DNA of 64,000 bases, taken from positions 3,514,325 through 3,578,324 of the forward strand of contig ML681964.1 of assembly GCA_007922195.1 (NCBI GenBank). The letters run 5' to 3'. This document shows, piece by piece, positions 1 to 12,229 of the stretch (its first letter is position 1; every line of letters begins with the position of its first letter). The DNA is from Podocnemis expansa. Its lineage: Eukaryota; Chordata; Testudines; Podocnemididae. The position numbers and the translations under genes are program-made. The notes under the pieces were generated by a model, which was not told where the DNA came from, ran no database searches, and saw only the letters and a list, made by a program, of their open reading frames with translations.

Positions 1-2195
1 ACCATTACAAACAAATGTTTCATATACATATATCCTTCAAAGAAACTGTAATTCACTTGCATATTTTAAAGAATTGATTTATGATATGTAAAGCCCCTAG
101 CCTTATAACATCTCATCTTGGTTAGCTGGAAGTTACTACATTCACTGTTTGGGTTTTTTTTTTTTTATACCTGTTACTGGTGCCAAACGATGAGACCTTG
201 TTAACACTATTTCATTTATGTGCACAAGATACAGCCTCCTTTCAGGAAATTTAATGAACCATGGAAGGGGAAAAAAAAAGGAAACATCAAAGGAGTAGTG
301 ACCCTTGCCCCAAAACCAAGTTGTAAAACCGTTTGAGTATTTTTCTAAAGCATCTTTCAGAGCTTTGTACTGTGTCTACACTGGAAGTGAAACTAGTGTG
401 ACAAAAAAATTGGTATACAACTTGGGGGGCAGCCGATTAAAGTGTCAGATGTCCTCAGTTTAAAAGATGATGTAATCAATACAAACTACTGTACAAAGTC
501 CATAGTTTGTATCAGTATAACTTGGTTCCTTTGTTCCATTTTCGTTTATTTACAGTACATTGATATGAGACTACCTACTGAAGTCTTAACATTAAGGTCA
601 GATGCCATTTTCAAGAGAACTTCACGGGATTTCATCATCTTTCTTCTCCTTTTGAAGAGAATAAATTTGTCAGACAGACAGTGGCTAGAAGCTCCAGGCA
701 GAAGTGTTGGTTTTTTAAATTACTTTGGTTATGTTGACACAGAAAATACTCTTTCAAGGGAAGAAAAGTAACAAAACCCTGGAGCTGAACATCATGGAAT
801 TTTGGGGAAGTTTGAATTGAAGCTTTACAAGTCAGGCCCATCTCTAATTTGTAGTTATATATAATTTACTGAAGCATCTATTTGTTACATAGCAAGTCAG
901 ACCACAGTAATGGTGGTTTCTTGGTTAATTGTAACTTTAAGGTATTACATGTTGCATTGTTCACTTCAGAAGGTAGCTGTTCTCCTGACATTCTGCCCGT
1001 AATCACTCCTATGCCCCTGGAAACAGAACTTCGGCTGGTATAAACTGGAATACCTCTATGGGACTATAATAAAGCAAGTATAAATCAACACTGCTTAGAT
1101 GTTGATGGAGTTACACCAATTTGCACTGGGTGAGGATCTGGCCCTCCGTGTTTAAGTACTAATTTAGAGATAAATGCTTTTTATTGCTGTTTCAAGTATT
1201 TATCTCCTTGTGTCCTAATTTAACAAATAGCCTAGCAACATTAAAAGGATCTGTTTTCAAATTAATTTCAACGGTTTCCTTCACTATTCATTGCATACGG
1301 CTAATGCTAATTTTGGAAGAAAACTGGTGCTTAGCATTTTATATTCTCCTTAACTCATTTTACAAAGTGAAAGATTTTCTTCTTCAGTGCTTTACTTTGT
1401 CAACAGACCAAGCACAACGATAAGACCAGATTGAAGGAGATTCTTCATTAAAGACAGAAAAATAGTCCTAAATGATAATTAGCCGCAACTAAATCTCTCT
1501 GCAGCACGGAAATATTCTTCAAATAACAAAAAAAACTGCCTTAATTTATGCTAATATACTATAAAATGCAAAGACATGTTTAAGAATACAGCACTTTTGA
1601 CTTTTTACTGTGACTACATGGGAATAGAATGATTTGCATAATGGAGTTGTTAATTTCTCCTCACCAATTCTAATGCTTCTATCCTTAGCATGGAGGTTCT
1701 AGCATTAGAGTCAGGATATTATTCTTCCCCTTAAACTTTAATATTGATTTGATCAATTTATTATGTAAATAAGGAAAATCTTCAAGATTGAAATAAGAAA
1801 GTTAATTTCCCTGTTAATATCCTGACTCATTCTTGTATGGTAATATGCAGGTGTGGGAGTGATCTCCTCTTGCATGTGACAATAAAACAATAGCCACGAA
1901 CCATCAGGTTTGGAATCAAAATGCACTGGAAGAGTTAACGCTACAATCCCTGCAGAAGTCTTTCACAGATTCTTGTCTCTCCATGATTCTCTCCATTTAT
2001 CACATAAGTGCTGCAGGAGTTACTAGATTAAACAGTGCAATGCTGCCACTGGAGAAGAAAGAGTGATCTCAAAACAACAGACCTACAATGTTTTAAAGGA
2101 TCCTTTAACTGGAAATGGGATAGATTTTGGCATGATGGCCCCTAAATTCTGTTCCCAACAGACAGATGCTCTTGAGCTATCCCTTTGGAGGGGTG
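1..2195. other. Unassigned AT-rich DNA
   Basis: No gene or clear mobile element is visible. Open frames are short and have no recognisable domains. Around 1085-1145 there is a degraded piece of the ancient sauropsid repeat that carries a 'gatgGAGTTACACCaattt' type motif and a 'GGATCTGGCCC' tail. Several AATAAA-like hexamers occur (for example near 1880) but nothing upstream supports a transcript. Confidence 0.5.
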
Positions 2196-2199
2196 GGGG

Positions 2200-2400
2200 G
2201 GGGGCACTTTAGTGCATTCCAACCCGACATGGGACCAGTGTGGCCTTGTGGACAGACCCCTGGACTAGAACTGTAAGACCTGGCCCTGCCAGTGGCACCT
2301 GTGCAGTTTACTTCACCTTTGTGCCTCGGCTTCCCTATTTGTGAAATGGAGATGTACGATATTGACCTCTTGAAGAGTGCTTTGAGATCCACTGATAAAA
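2200..2400 (+). repeat. MIR/CORE-SINE-like element
   Basis: The segment follows the MIR order: a 'gacccctggactagaactg' start, a 'gaCCTGGCcctGCCAGTGGCAC' middle, a 'TTCCCTATTTGTGAAATGGAGAT' block read in two parts, then a tail ending 'GTGCTTTGAGATCCACTGAT' and 'AAGTGCCATGA'. Divergence is high, as expected of an ancient SINE. A run of nine or more G lies at its 5' edge. Confidence 0.75.
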
Positions 2401-2693
2401 AGTGCCATGAAAGAGTTAAGTAGTATTACTTGTTAAGACCAAAGGCTGATTTTCTTCTGAAAAAACAACAAGGACTTGTGTGGCACTTGAAGACTAACAG
2501 ATTTATTTTTTGCATGAGCTTTCGTGGGAGAAGATCCCACTTCCTCAGATGCTTCGAAGATGGGTGAACTTACAGAAAGGAATGAAACTAAATGCAAGGG
2601 GGTGTAAAACATAGGATCAGGTCATAAAGTAACAGCAAATCAGAGCAGTTTACAGGCTCAAACCATGGGAAGCCTGAAGTCAAATTACCCTTT

Positions 2694-3093
2694 NNNNNNN
2701 NNNNNNNNNNNNNNNNNNNNNNNNNNNNNNNNNNNNNNNNNNNNNNNNNNNNNNNNNNNNNNNNNNNNNNNNNNNNNNNNNNNNNNNNNNNNNNNNNNNN
2801 NNNNNNNNNNNNNNNNNNNNNNNNNNNNNNNNNNNNNNNNNNNNNNNNNNNNNNNNNNNNNNNNNNNNNNNNNNNNNNNNNNNNNNNNNNNNNNNNNNNN
2901 NNNNNNNNNNNNNNNNNNNNNNNNNNNNNNNNNNNNNNNNNNNNNNNNNNNNNNNNNNNNNNNNNNNNNNNNNNNNNNNNNNNNNNNNNNNNNNNNNNNN
3001 NNNNNNNNNNNNNNNNNNNNNNNNNNNNNNNNNNNNNNNNNNNNNNNNNNNNNNNNNNNNNNNNNNNNNNNNNNNNNNNNNNNNNNNNNNNNN
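2694..3093. other. Assembly gap of 400 N
   Basis: This is a run of exactly 400 N, so the length may be an estimate. It sits between the arms of a near-perfect inverted repeat, a structure that is hard to sequence and assemble. From the left arm, the missing bases probably include the end of a Penelope GIY-YIG frame and the inversion junction. Confidence 0.99.
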
Positions 3094-3145
3094 CCCTTGC
3101 ATTTAGTTTCATTCCTTTCTGTAAGTTCACCCATCTTCGAAGCAT

Positions 3146-3182
3146 CTGAGGAAGTGGGATCTTCTCCCACGAAAGCTCATGC
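3146..3182 (+). ncRNA. Hammerhead-ribozyme-like motif in PLE terminal repeat
   Basis: Order seen: CTGAGGA, an extra A, stem II GTGGGA/TCCCAC with a TCTTC loop, GAAA, then GCTCATGC, which can form a 2-bp stem III. This matches the hammerhead core CUGANGA...GAAA with one extra A after the GA, which some natural hammerheads tolerate. The base expected to be U at position 16.1 is A here, so this copy may be inactive. PLEs of many eukaryotes are known to carry hammerhead motifs. The mirrored core is in the left arm (minus) at about 2512-2548. Confidence 0.5.
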
Positions 3183-3262
3183 AAAAAATAAATCTGTTAG
3201 TCTTCAAGTGCCACACAACTCCTTGTTGTTTTTTCACTGGACTAGACTAACATGATTTTCTT

Positions 3263-6126
3263 TTGACATTGGTTTAAATCTAGAGTAATTCCACTGAATT
3301 CAACTGAGATACTTCCAGAGTAAGAAGAGAATTAGAATCACAGACTCATGTTCAGTGCCTCCCCCCTCAGGGCATCCCCCAACTGATCTTTATAAAACAA
3401 GCACTGCTCTGTGATAATGATCCAGAATCTTGAAATGTGATATCATGGCATTTGGTGCCATGACTGTAACTTTGTTTTGTTTTAAATCAGGGTGCACGAT
3501 CACCTCTGTAATCACCCCAAAGGGAGCAGCATTTAACCTTAAAACATGATGGATTTGAAGTTAGGTACACCACCACGATTGAAGTCAAGGGTACTGCTGC
3601 TAAATCCTCTTGATAGAAAAGAGGGGAAAGAGGAAGGGCGTTCTTTGTAATGACGCCAGCAGAGTAGAATGCCCTCCTATAGCAGCACAGATTTGTCAAG
3701 GCATACTGGCTTTTCAAGAAAAGTAGGGAGATTGAGGTACAAGCTGCCATAGGGAGTGATACTATTTGGCTGTGTACTGTTGCTTGGTAAAAGAATTGAG
3801 CTGACTGCACTGCATTTTATTCTTGTGATTTTCAATAATTTTCAGGGCATTAAAACCCTGTATAATCTTTATCGATTTTAAATCTCAAGAAAATACATAC
3901 CTTAAATCACCAAGAAATGGAAATCCCCCCCCAACAAAAGATAATGATTAATTTTTGTGTGTGACATCACGAAAATAAAGAAAACAAACCTATGCATGAA
4001 CACTCTTCTGGCACTTTAGACAAAGGAGTTAGGAAACACTGTCCAGAGCTGCTGACATCCAAGATTCTGATGACTAGTACACAAAAACATAGTTATGTTG
4101 TACTCGTTCTATTAGAAAGTCAGAAGGGAAACATATTTGCTAAATAAAGACAAATAGAGAGGGAAAGATTTTATTTTCACATATTCACAAGGTTTTTGTA
4201 AACTATGGCCTTATCCTGAAAATGCTGATGCACATAAATAACTGGGCACGCAACCCACTGGGCAAACTTACAAATACAAATTTACTTAACATGTAATTGT
4301 TTTCAAGATCCAGGCTAAAAGGAAGTAAACCAAATCTCCAGAAGTTTGTTTGTAAATGGTTATTTACAAATATATGACAGAACCATGTGCAACAGGGAAA
4401 AAAATACATATAATAATGGTGAAAAATCAGTTATCTCCACTCATTTCTCAGCCTGAGGACAGGAAATGAAAAAAACAAAAACAAAAACAAAAACAAAAGC
4501 CCCCAAAACCCAGTAATACAGAAAGGATTTCCAACTCATTCAAAGAACCTAAAATGTAGCCGAGGCATTAACAAGTACCATGTCCGTAGTGAATTTTTGT
4601 TTTTACAATTACCATATTATTTTCATAAAAAGTGAGGCAAAGAGCTATTGGTTAAAAACTGGGGATCATTTAGTTGTCATCCTCTCGAAATACAGACCCA
4701 AGATTATAGAAAAAAAATTCAGCCTCTAATATACTAAGAAAATGCAACATGACAAAGGACCTCTCTCAGCTAAAAACACTTTTTCACTCACATTTTAGTT
4801 AAAACCTCCTCTGAATACACATACAGCTAGAGTCAATAGAGGATTATTAAATTCTAAGTCCTGCAGAGTAAATGAATACCCTTTACATCTTTCAATTTGC
4901 AAACTAAACACTGGCTATAATCTTTCTTCCCGTGTTTCCCCTCTTCCCCCTTTTTAAAGACAGAGTCAAGACAGCAATATTGAAGATTAGCTCTGTTCCC
5001 CTTCTTGAAGAGAAGGTTTGGTTGCTGGGGGGGGGGGGGAGCACACTTCTTTTGTAATACATAAAGAAATGTCCCATATTTGTTTGACACAAATGCTAAT
5101 TTCCAGTCCCAGTTGTGTTGTGGTAGTGCCAATGATTGGCTCCATATGTTTCAACAATCAGAGCCATATTAACATTCTTGCAGTTCCCTTTCTTTCACAT
5201 ACTTGGGCTTAGTTACAATATGCAAAGCTGGAAAATGTAACATTTTCAAACATTTTTTGTTCAGAAATAAAGACCAATTGGGATCCCTGAATTCAGTGTT
5301 TTCTCTTTCCCGGCGACAGAAACTGTGATCTCTGCAGACACTGCAGAGGGCAGGGAGGGACCCATATTTGTTTATTAAAGCATATTAATTTGTGAGGAAT
5401 ACATGGTTGACTGCATGCCAATATGCAAGATAATTTTTAAAAGAGCTATTTTCAGTATGTTACAGGAGAATACTAGTAGATTTAATCTTACTCTTCCATG
5501 TCAAAAAAGCAATAAATAAATACCTTATAGAGAGTATAAGTATTCTGATCTAAAGACAATAAACTAATAAAGAAAAGCTAAAGGAGCAGATACCACAGCA
5601 GTCTTTCACTTAATGGCTGCAGTTTTCCTTAGCACTAGAATATGAATGACCAGAAGGAAAATCACTTTCCAACACAAAATACTGGCAAATTCATTTTTTT
5701 CCAACTCAATCTGTTTTCTTAATGTAACTGACCACAAAATCATTAACATGGATGAATCTCATCATGAAAATAAGACAAACTTCAGAATGGTCCACTTAAG
5801 GTAAGTAAAAAAAACTGCTGCAACATGAGTTTTTACACAGATCCTTCAACAGCATTCCTTTTTCATCACAAAAGGTACAAAACCATCACCATGACAGGAG
5901 CATTCAGCACATCCTACTCAAGTAATGTTGTTACTAAAGTCAATGCACTATATCCTAAGTCTAAAGTAAGAACTGCTATTGATGTTTGTGCAGAACGACA
6001 AAAGCAACATAACATTGAAGTGAGGCTGTGTTACAGAAAATGAAGCAAAACTTTGATCCCATGGATTTTAGTGCCTGATGGATTAAGGAACAGTGGTTCA
6101 ACTCAACTGTAACAAGAATGACAAAG
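3263..6126. other. Unassigned DNA with simple repeats
   Basis: No gene recognised. It holds an (AAAAC)n-type tract at about 4470-4498 and a 13-bp G run at 5027-5039. The frames at 3487-3810 (minus) and 5825-6043 (plus) have no recognisable domain or codon signature. Confidence 0.5.
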
Positions 6127-6337
6127 CATCAAAATATTCAAGTAGTCCTGTGGCACTTTTAAAGACCAACACATTTATCTATCGCCTGAGCTTTTGTGGG
6201 AGAAAATCTGGATTTTTTTCCCATGAAAGTTCAGGTGATAAATAAATGTGTCAGTCTTTAAAAGTGCCACAGGTCTCCTTGCTTGTTTTGCTGAACTAGA
6301 TTAACAGGGCTACCCCTTTGGAACTCATCAAAATATT
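6127..6337. mobile_element. PLE terminal-repeat foldback with 12-bp TSD
   Basis: The 187-bp insert (6139-6325) folds back on itself. The left arm reads 'gtCCTGTGGCACTTTTAAAG' and the right arm its reverse complement, ending in 'ctgaactagattaacagggc' and 'tacccctttggaact'. A perfect 12-bp repeat, CATCAAAATATT, flanks it (6127-6138 and 6326-6337), so the palindrome arrived as one unit. The hammerhead-like core is decayed: only the GAAA side survives. Confidence 0.8.
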
Positions 6338-7550
6338 GTTACCAAAAAGGGACTACATGAAAAATATAGTTGTCTATCCAACCAAGCCTTAAAATTTGAC
6401 CTATTTTATACTAAGGGAAAATCTGTTTTGCAAGTTATTGATGTAATTCAGGACATTTCTTGCAAGGCTGATGGAATTTTAAGACTCCAGGACGGCACTT
6501 CTCAATAAACACTCTACTACGTTTTCTGAAAAATCCAAGACAACAAGAAAAGTTAATTTTCTTATACATTATTCCTGTAAGGTTTACCAAAAATACTAAA
6601 ACTAAGCACTAAAGTCTCCTCTATGACCCAAACTACATATTAGGGGGTCTCCATGACATGTATTTTATGCTATTAAGGAAAAGCAAATTAACCTACCAAA
6701 TCATTGATGACTGTGGCCTCAACCAAGCAAAGCCCTTAAACCACACACTTTAACACCACGGAAGTCAATGGAGTTAAGTACTTGTACATGTTCAAGAGCT
6801 TTACTACACTAAGCTATATACATGAAGGTTTGGGAAACTGTGAAATTGCCAAGGGAGAAATGTAAATAACAATTTTTTACAGAGAGGTAAATCTGTCACT
6901 TTCTAGCAAAAAAAAATGGAGCATATCAAAGAGGAAGGAGAGAATCACTGAACACCTGAAGATGAATGGAACCATTAATACTAAGCAGGTGGGTTTATTA
7001 AATACAAATCATAACATGCAAACTTTTTACTTTGGCTCAATTTTTTAAAAATAGTGGATGACAAGAACTTAGTAAAAATAATATATTTGAATTTTAGTAA
7101 GGCAGTTTTATAAGTTACAATGAAATCTTACAAAATCAATTCAAATTGGATTGGATGTGAATGTTGCCATGTGGTCCAAAGACTATCAACAAAAGACTAA
7201 AGGTGGCAATGTTATCCAAGTGGGAAGTGCAGGAAGGCTGAGCACAGCACCTTACACACTGAACAGCAATGACATTTATCCAGGCACAAGATTAGAAGTT
7301 GTATTACAGATGAAAATCCTTCAGTGGAAAGGTGATGGGCTTGATAAATTAAGAAGTCTTTATTACCTTTAATTTCTGAAATTCTTTGATCTGTCATCTC
7401 CAGTAGAGATCTCATTTGCAAGGCTTTTTATGCAGAGCTCCCAATCATTTTAAATAAAGTCCAAAACCAGAGTGAGTATTAAATATATAATATGGAACCT
7501 ACACTGTGAATAGAAAAGGAGACATTTACACAAAACAACACTTAACACTG
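6338..7550. other. Unassigned AT-rich DNA
   Basis: No recognisable coding or mobile element. Around 6735-6800 there is a short 'GGAAGTCAATGGAGTTAAGT' stretch, typical of an ancient dispersed sauropsid repeat that recurs elsewhere in the window. Confidence 0.45.
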
Positions 7551-7552
7551 CC

Positions 7553-7710
7553 ACCTTTCATCTAAGAGCTCTTTACCCTGGTAGGTATTATTATCCCCAT
7601 TTTACAAATGGGGAAACAGTGAGATTGCATTGTTCCCTCGGGGTCATGTAGCATCAGTGGCACAGCTGTGAACAGAACTTATGTCTTGACTTCCAGTCCC
7701 CTAATCTAAC
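7553..7710 (-). repeat. MIR/CORE-SINE-like element
   Basis: In plus orientation it reads 'TATTATTATCCCCATTTTAC', 'AAATGGGGAAACAGTGAGATT' in two pieces, then 'CAGTGGCACAGCTGTGAACAG', the reverse complement of the MIR/CORE-SINE 3' half. It directly abuts a hAT element on its right. Confidence 0.75.
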
Positions 7711-8292
7711 TACTAGAGTGGGGTTGGCAACCTTTTGGGTGGGGGGTGCCAAGGCTTCACCTTGCACTTCTCCCACATGTCACGTAGGCCAAGTGCCCTG
7801 GCCAAGACGTACTATGTTTGGTGATGGTAGTGGGGAAGAGCATACCTGGGAGCTAGGGGCTGATGGCCAGGCCCTCATCTGCAGAGCCATTCCCTGCTGC
7901 AATCCCCAGTGGTAACCCTCACCTACATGGGCCCTGTGATGCCCTGGCCAGAGATGACATAAAGCATGCAGAGGAGGAAGGAAGCAGCCACCACACAACT
8001 CCTGGCCACAGCCCATGACACGCCAACTCAGCCCTCAGTCCCCTGTTTTCATCTCTGCCCCTATGCCTGGCACATTTAAGGAGCTGCAGAGATCTGGGTG
8101 TGAAGATGCCAGGCAGCCTTCTCCTCCTGCCAGGGCACTGCTGGGTGGACCCATGTGAGAAGTAGTGGAGCCAGAAAGGGGGGGGGCACCATACAGGACT
8201 GTTTGGGCCTGGGAGCAGCACAGATTGCTGCTCAAAATCATCCCACATACCACCATTAGTACATGTGCCATAGGTTGCTGACCCCTACTAGA
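7711..8292. mobile_element. Non-autonomous hAT transposon
   Basis: About 568 bp (7718-8285). The left end 'gGGGTTGGCAACCTTTTGG' and the right end 'CCATAGGTTGCTGACCCC' are imperfect terminal inverted repeats of the hAT 'GGGGTCGGCAACCT' class. TACTAGA occurs immediately outside both ends (7711-7717 and 8286-8292), consistent with an 8-bp TSD that has lost one base. The GC-rich interior has overlapping open frames on both strands but no transposase motif, so it is a non-autonomous copy. Confidence 0.75.
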
Positions 8293-8642
8293 TCATAACT
8301 TCCACAATGTCTGAATGTCATGCTAGATCACCTGATTATCATCTGGTGTGATGACAAATGTGAGATACATAGCATTTGGCCACTTATTTACAGAATATGG
8401 ATGCATTACTATCTCGTTCTTAAACCTATGGAGGTCTTTGGAGTGTCCCTCCATATCTCACTTACAGTAGCCAAGAACATTAATGGAAATCCTGCTCTAC
8501 TTTATTAAGTACTATAGACAGAAGTAAGAGACTGCTGGTAACATCTATTCATGCAGTTCTAATTCATGGAGTCAGAGAACTGATTTTCTTCCTTTTTTGA
8601 TGACCGAGAAGTCAGTAAGTGTCCCTGCATTGCCCCAAGACA

Positions 8643-8846
8643 GTTTAGAACAGTGGTTTTCAAACTTTTTTCTGAAGACCCAGTTGAAAAAAAAATCATT
8701 TATCCCCATGACTCAACAATTACAGCTTCCAGCAGTGCATGCCAGTCTTTTGGGGGCAACAGCAGCAGGTGCTGCAACCCACTGCCTGAGGGTCTCTGAC
8801 CCCCTACTGGGTCCAGACCCAAAGTTTGAAAACCACTGGTTTAGAA
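8643..8846. mobile_element. hAT MITE with perfect 18-bp TIRs
   Basis: The element at 8651-8838 is 188 bp. Its termini CAGTGGTTTTCAAACTTT and AAAGTTTGAAAACCACTG are exact inverted repeats. A perfect 8-bp duplication, GTTTAGAA, flanks it (8643-8650 and 8839-8846). An 8-bp TSD with CAG...CTG ends is diagnostic of hAT. It has no coding capacity. The frame that runs through it (8597-9034) is fortuitous. Confidence 0.92.
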
Positions 8847-11585
8847 TAGCCAGAAGCAAGGAAGCTGGAAGGAGCACCATCTTACGGAGTGGTGGAAGCA
8901 GCAGCAGCAAAGCAGAAACAGAGGTTGGATCAGCATCTGAAGCAAAAGGAGTTTCAGAAGCAGACACCAACTTAGCTCCTCTCTTTAGGGATGAAACCCC
9001 AACAGGATGTTCCCTGTTTTTCTCTTGCATGTGATGGCATATTTGTGGCCTGTAGATTAGAATAAAAATAAGTATCTATTATGCTCTGACCTAAACAGGT
9101 AAAAAAAAAAGATTTTTCCACATAATCATACCCTATACACAACATGTAGCAAAATTCATAATGAGGTAAACTGATTAGATGACAGAGACCAATTGCTGAA
9201 GAGTCTGGATTCCACATTCATTGTGTAAAGAGAACTTCAGTTAATTCAGTGAAAGACAAAGCAAGTACTCTACCCTCAGCTGGTGCACTTAGATATCAAA
9301 CTATGGTATAGTTAACACACTTCTCCAACCATGCAGAGGATATTCAAAAAAAGAGATACAGATATAAAATTGTCAGACTAAAAGCTGGGTAATGTTAACT
9401 ACCATATTTAGCAGTTATCTGTCTGAGTAACATATACTCGGAGTAAAACAAAACGTTCTGGAAGGGAGTTCTATTATTCACAGCAAGTTTCTTGCCATTA
9501 ATAAAACTTTAGTAAGGATATTAGAAAAAAAGTTTTCTTTCATCAATCTAGGTGTTTATCCAAGTCCATCAGTGTTAAGTTAAGGATATCAGAGTGTCTT
9601 TCTTCTACTTGCTGCCACTGGCAATAGCTTGATTCTAAACCACAGGCCTGAATCATCCCTCTTAAATATGTGCAAAGAAGAAATCTGTGTGAGATGCTCC
9701 CTGCAACTGCACAGAAAGAAGAGGAGGCAGCACACCCACCTCTAAAGCATTGCCCTCACTTCCCCCTTCAATAACTGACAAGAGTCTTTTCTGGATCCAA
9801 GACCTGTGCGGTGGATGGGACTGGAGATCTGGAAAGACCAAGCAAGAAATGGGCAAGCAAGGGCAAGTCTAAGAATGTCCATCATCTTGCCTTAATCCCA
9901 CAGAGGTTCTGCAGAAAAGACTGATTATACAGATGGACACAGCTATACACGTTTTTTCCAAAGAGCAGACACAACTACAGAGAATCTTTGGTAACGTGGC
10001 TACAATGAAGTTGCACTGCCAGACAGGCTGGGAGGAGAGGAGGAAGTCAACCAAGCATCAAAGTAAGTGTAGAGATAGAGAACTTCTCTAGGGACGAACC
10101 TGATCTTGTAAGGTTTACATTGGATTTACGTATATGGCTCCAACAGCCTCTTCTATAGACACGGCAAACTGAATTTCTCTGATGGGACGTTGAACAATAT
10201 GGGGAAGGTCCTCTTGGAGATTTCCTCTCCCACGGTTCCTACTTGCATGCTTTAGCCCAAGAGGAGATGATTTAGCCCATAGGTATTGTTGGGCAGCAAC
10301 ATCAGAGAACTGAGTTTCACATTTTGATCTGCTTGCCCACCTGTTACCAACATAGGGATCATAAATACCTTATGACACTAAGGTCCTGGGTAAAATGCAA
10401 GAGCTAACTGACAGTTTAGGAAAAGGGATTCCCCCCCCCCCATGACACAGTATGAGCTTCAACTCTGGCCTGAGGAGTCTGAGGAAACAGCCCCATTTGA
10501 ACTCCTACAACAGGTTTGACTATTCATTCACAACCCCCAAAATACACACATTTGCCTTAAGAGGCAGCTCACTTCAATTTATACCGATGACAAAATTAAA
10601 ACTGCCACCCACCTCAGCTTTCTCTTTCTACATGAAGTTATCCCACATAATGCAACATTTGTTAATGCAGCAGACTGGTGCACTGTTAACAATAAATGCA
10701 TTAATGGTACTATTCTGTACTGCATGGAAACATTTATTAGCCCACTTCATCACAATTAAACATACCAAATAAAAATCTACCATTCAGCACAGAGGAACAG
10801 GTGATTATTTTTTACACTAAAAATATAGTTACAGTTAATATTTGCTAAGTCACCAGATTTGTTCTGCTATTCCTACAGAAGGCACTTCCAATTCTGAGAA
10901 GAGTTTCAGCAGAAGTGACACTAATGAGAGGGCAGCTGTTGCCAGAAAGGTTCTATAAATTCAAATTTGGAGTGTGTACTCTCTCATCTACAAGGGCAAC
11001 TTCAAGTGTGCTGCTTCCTACATTTTAAGAAAGAATGCATCCCCGTAAAAGAGAATGTGAAGGGCCACTTCAGCGCCTCTTCTCCTCATTTTACTAATAG
11101 CTACTGTGAAGGGCACTCAGAGTGAGGAGTGGAATTATGATAACCTATCAAACACTCTTTTGTCCAGTGCCAGCTGCAGTGGTTTGCAAAGTCTGCATGC
11201 CTAGGATGTTCAAAGGTACAATGCACAGTTAACTACATGCACACTCAAGTGCCACATTCCCGTACCACAGGAACTTGTGAGTTTTCATGAAGGATGGAGA
11301 CTAGGAAAGTCATCAAAATTCATCAGCTCCTGAATTGTGTCAATATACTATAACAAAAGGGTCTAGAGAATGCATTTTCTAATTAAGCATGTAAACAGTT
11401 ACTTTTCAGAAGAGCCACATATCTGCAGTTCCCACTGACTTTCATGAAGGTTGTATGGGGTAAATGAGAGCAGAATTTGACCCTTACTCTAAAAAGTAGA
11501 ACCTATGTAATTATTAAAAAGCTACAACTTAACAAAAAAGCCAAACCAAACAGAATAGTCATAGAGAGGAAAGACATCTTATAGT
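8847..11585. other. Unassigned DNA
   Basis: No recognisable gene or complete mobile element. There is a C-run of about 12 near 10430-10441. About 11430-11490 resembles the dispersed 'CCCACTGACTTTCATGAAGG' / 'GAGCAGAATTTGACCC' ancient repeat. The frame at 10452-10772 has no recognisable domain. Confidence 0.45.
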
Positions 11586-11589
11586 TAAG

Positions 11590-11830
11590 ACATTATTCAG
11601 GGACTGAGAAGACTAGCGTTTATTTCCGATAACTGCCACAAACTCCCTGTATGACCTTGAGCTGTTCCATATCTATGAAATGAGGACACTACTGTTCTGA
11701 TCCCACCCTCTCTCTGTCTTGTCCACTTAAGCTATAAACTGGGGAAAGGTTTGTCTGTCCCCTCACAATGAAGCTCAGATCTCTGTTGAGGCCTCTAGGA
11801 GCCATAGTAAAGCAAATCACAAACAATTTA
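11590..11830 (+). repeat. MIR/CORE-SINE-like element, near full length
   Basis: It reads 'GCCACAAACTCCCTGTATGA', 'CCTTGAGCTGTTCCATATCT', then 'CTGTCTTGTCCACTTAAGCT', 'ATAAACTGGGGAAAGGTTTG', and a tail 'TTGAGGCCTCTAGGAGCCAT'. This is the order of a tRNA-derived CORE-type SINE with the long sauropsid 3' tail. The tail also occurs alone at 25140-25265. Confidence 0.75.
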
Positions 11831-12009
11831 CAAATAATTCTGTGAGACCTTTAAAAAGTCTCACTTAAAACTATTTCCAAGTCCTTCTGCCAATAAAATA
11901 TGCAGATATCCCAACACAAATTCCTTCCTGAGAGCATGGCATGACCTGTTCATGAAAGCCAGAGTTCCCATTGTCCAACAGTACCAATATAAACAACCTC
12001 TTTTACCAA

Positions 12010-12225
12010 GTTCTTAAATAACACTTTTAATCTGTGGAACTCAAAGTGCTTAATAAAGATCAATAAGCTTTATCATCTCATTTTTCCAGTTGGAGACACA
12101 GAGACATAAAAATATAAAGTGACACACAAAGTCCCTCAGTGACTCTGGCAGAGCTGGGAGCAAAATTCACGTCCCCTGTCTCACAGACAAGCATCCTAGC
12201 CTCTAAAACACACTGCATATCACCA
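12010..12225 (-). repeat. MIR/CORE-SINE-like element
   Basis: The minus strand gives an 'ACAGGGGACGTGAATTTTGC' start, a 'CCCAGCTCTGCCAGAGTCAC' middle, then 'GTCACTTTATATTTTTATGTC' (in two parts) and a tail with 'AAGCACTTTGAGTTCCACAG'. This matches the MIR plan on the reverse strand, with heavy divergence. Confidence 0.7.
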
Positions 12226-12229
12226 TGGC

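Larger units (their letters stand above)
2447..3262. mobile_element. Penelope-like inverted-repeat element around an assembly gap
   Basis: Two arms, about 2461-2600 and 3094-3233, are reverse complements over about 140 bp with one mismatch by eye. A 400-N gap lies between them. Inside the left arm, 2600-2693 continues into sequence also found at 60755-60875, just downstream of a GIY-YIG frame, so the arm is the 3' end of a Penelope-like element in minus orientation. A 10-bp repeat, TGATTTTCTT, flanks the unit (2447-2456 and 3253-3262) and looks like a target-site duplication. The right arm carries the hammerhead-like core. Translated frames spanning the Ns are artefacts. The near-identity of the arms implies a young insertion or recent arm conversion. 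Confidence 0.8.

Noticed and set aside
2588..3255. Several long open frames on both strands across 2588-3255
   Set aside because: They run through 400 Ns, which cannot contain stops. The real flanks are PLE arm sequence.
6139..6325. Reading the 'gtctttaagtgccacaggactccttg' units as a tRNA-derived SINE
   Set aside because: No A-box/B-box promoter or tRNA-like head is visible. The arms are inverted pairs and the same sequence flanks PLE coding fragments, so PLE termini fit better.
8597..9034. 145-residue open frame
   Set aside because: It crosses a complete hAT MITE (8651-8838) with exact TSD and contains a low-complexity Ser/Ala stretch. No domain.
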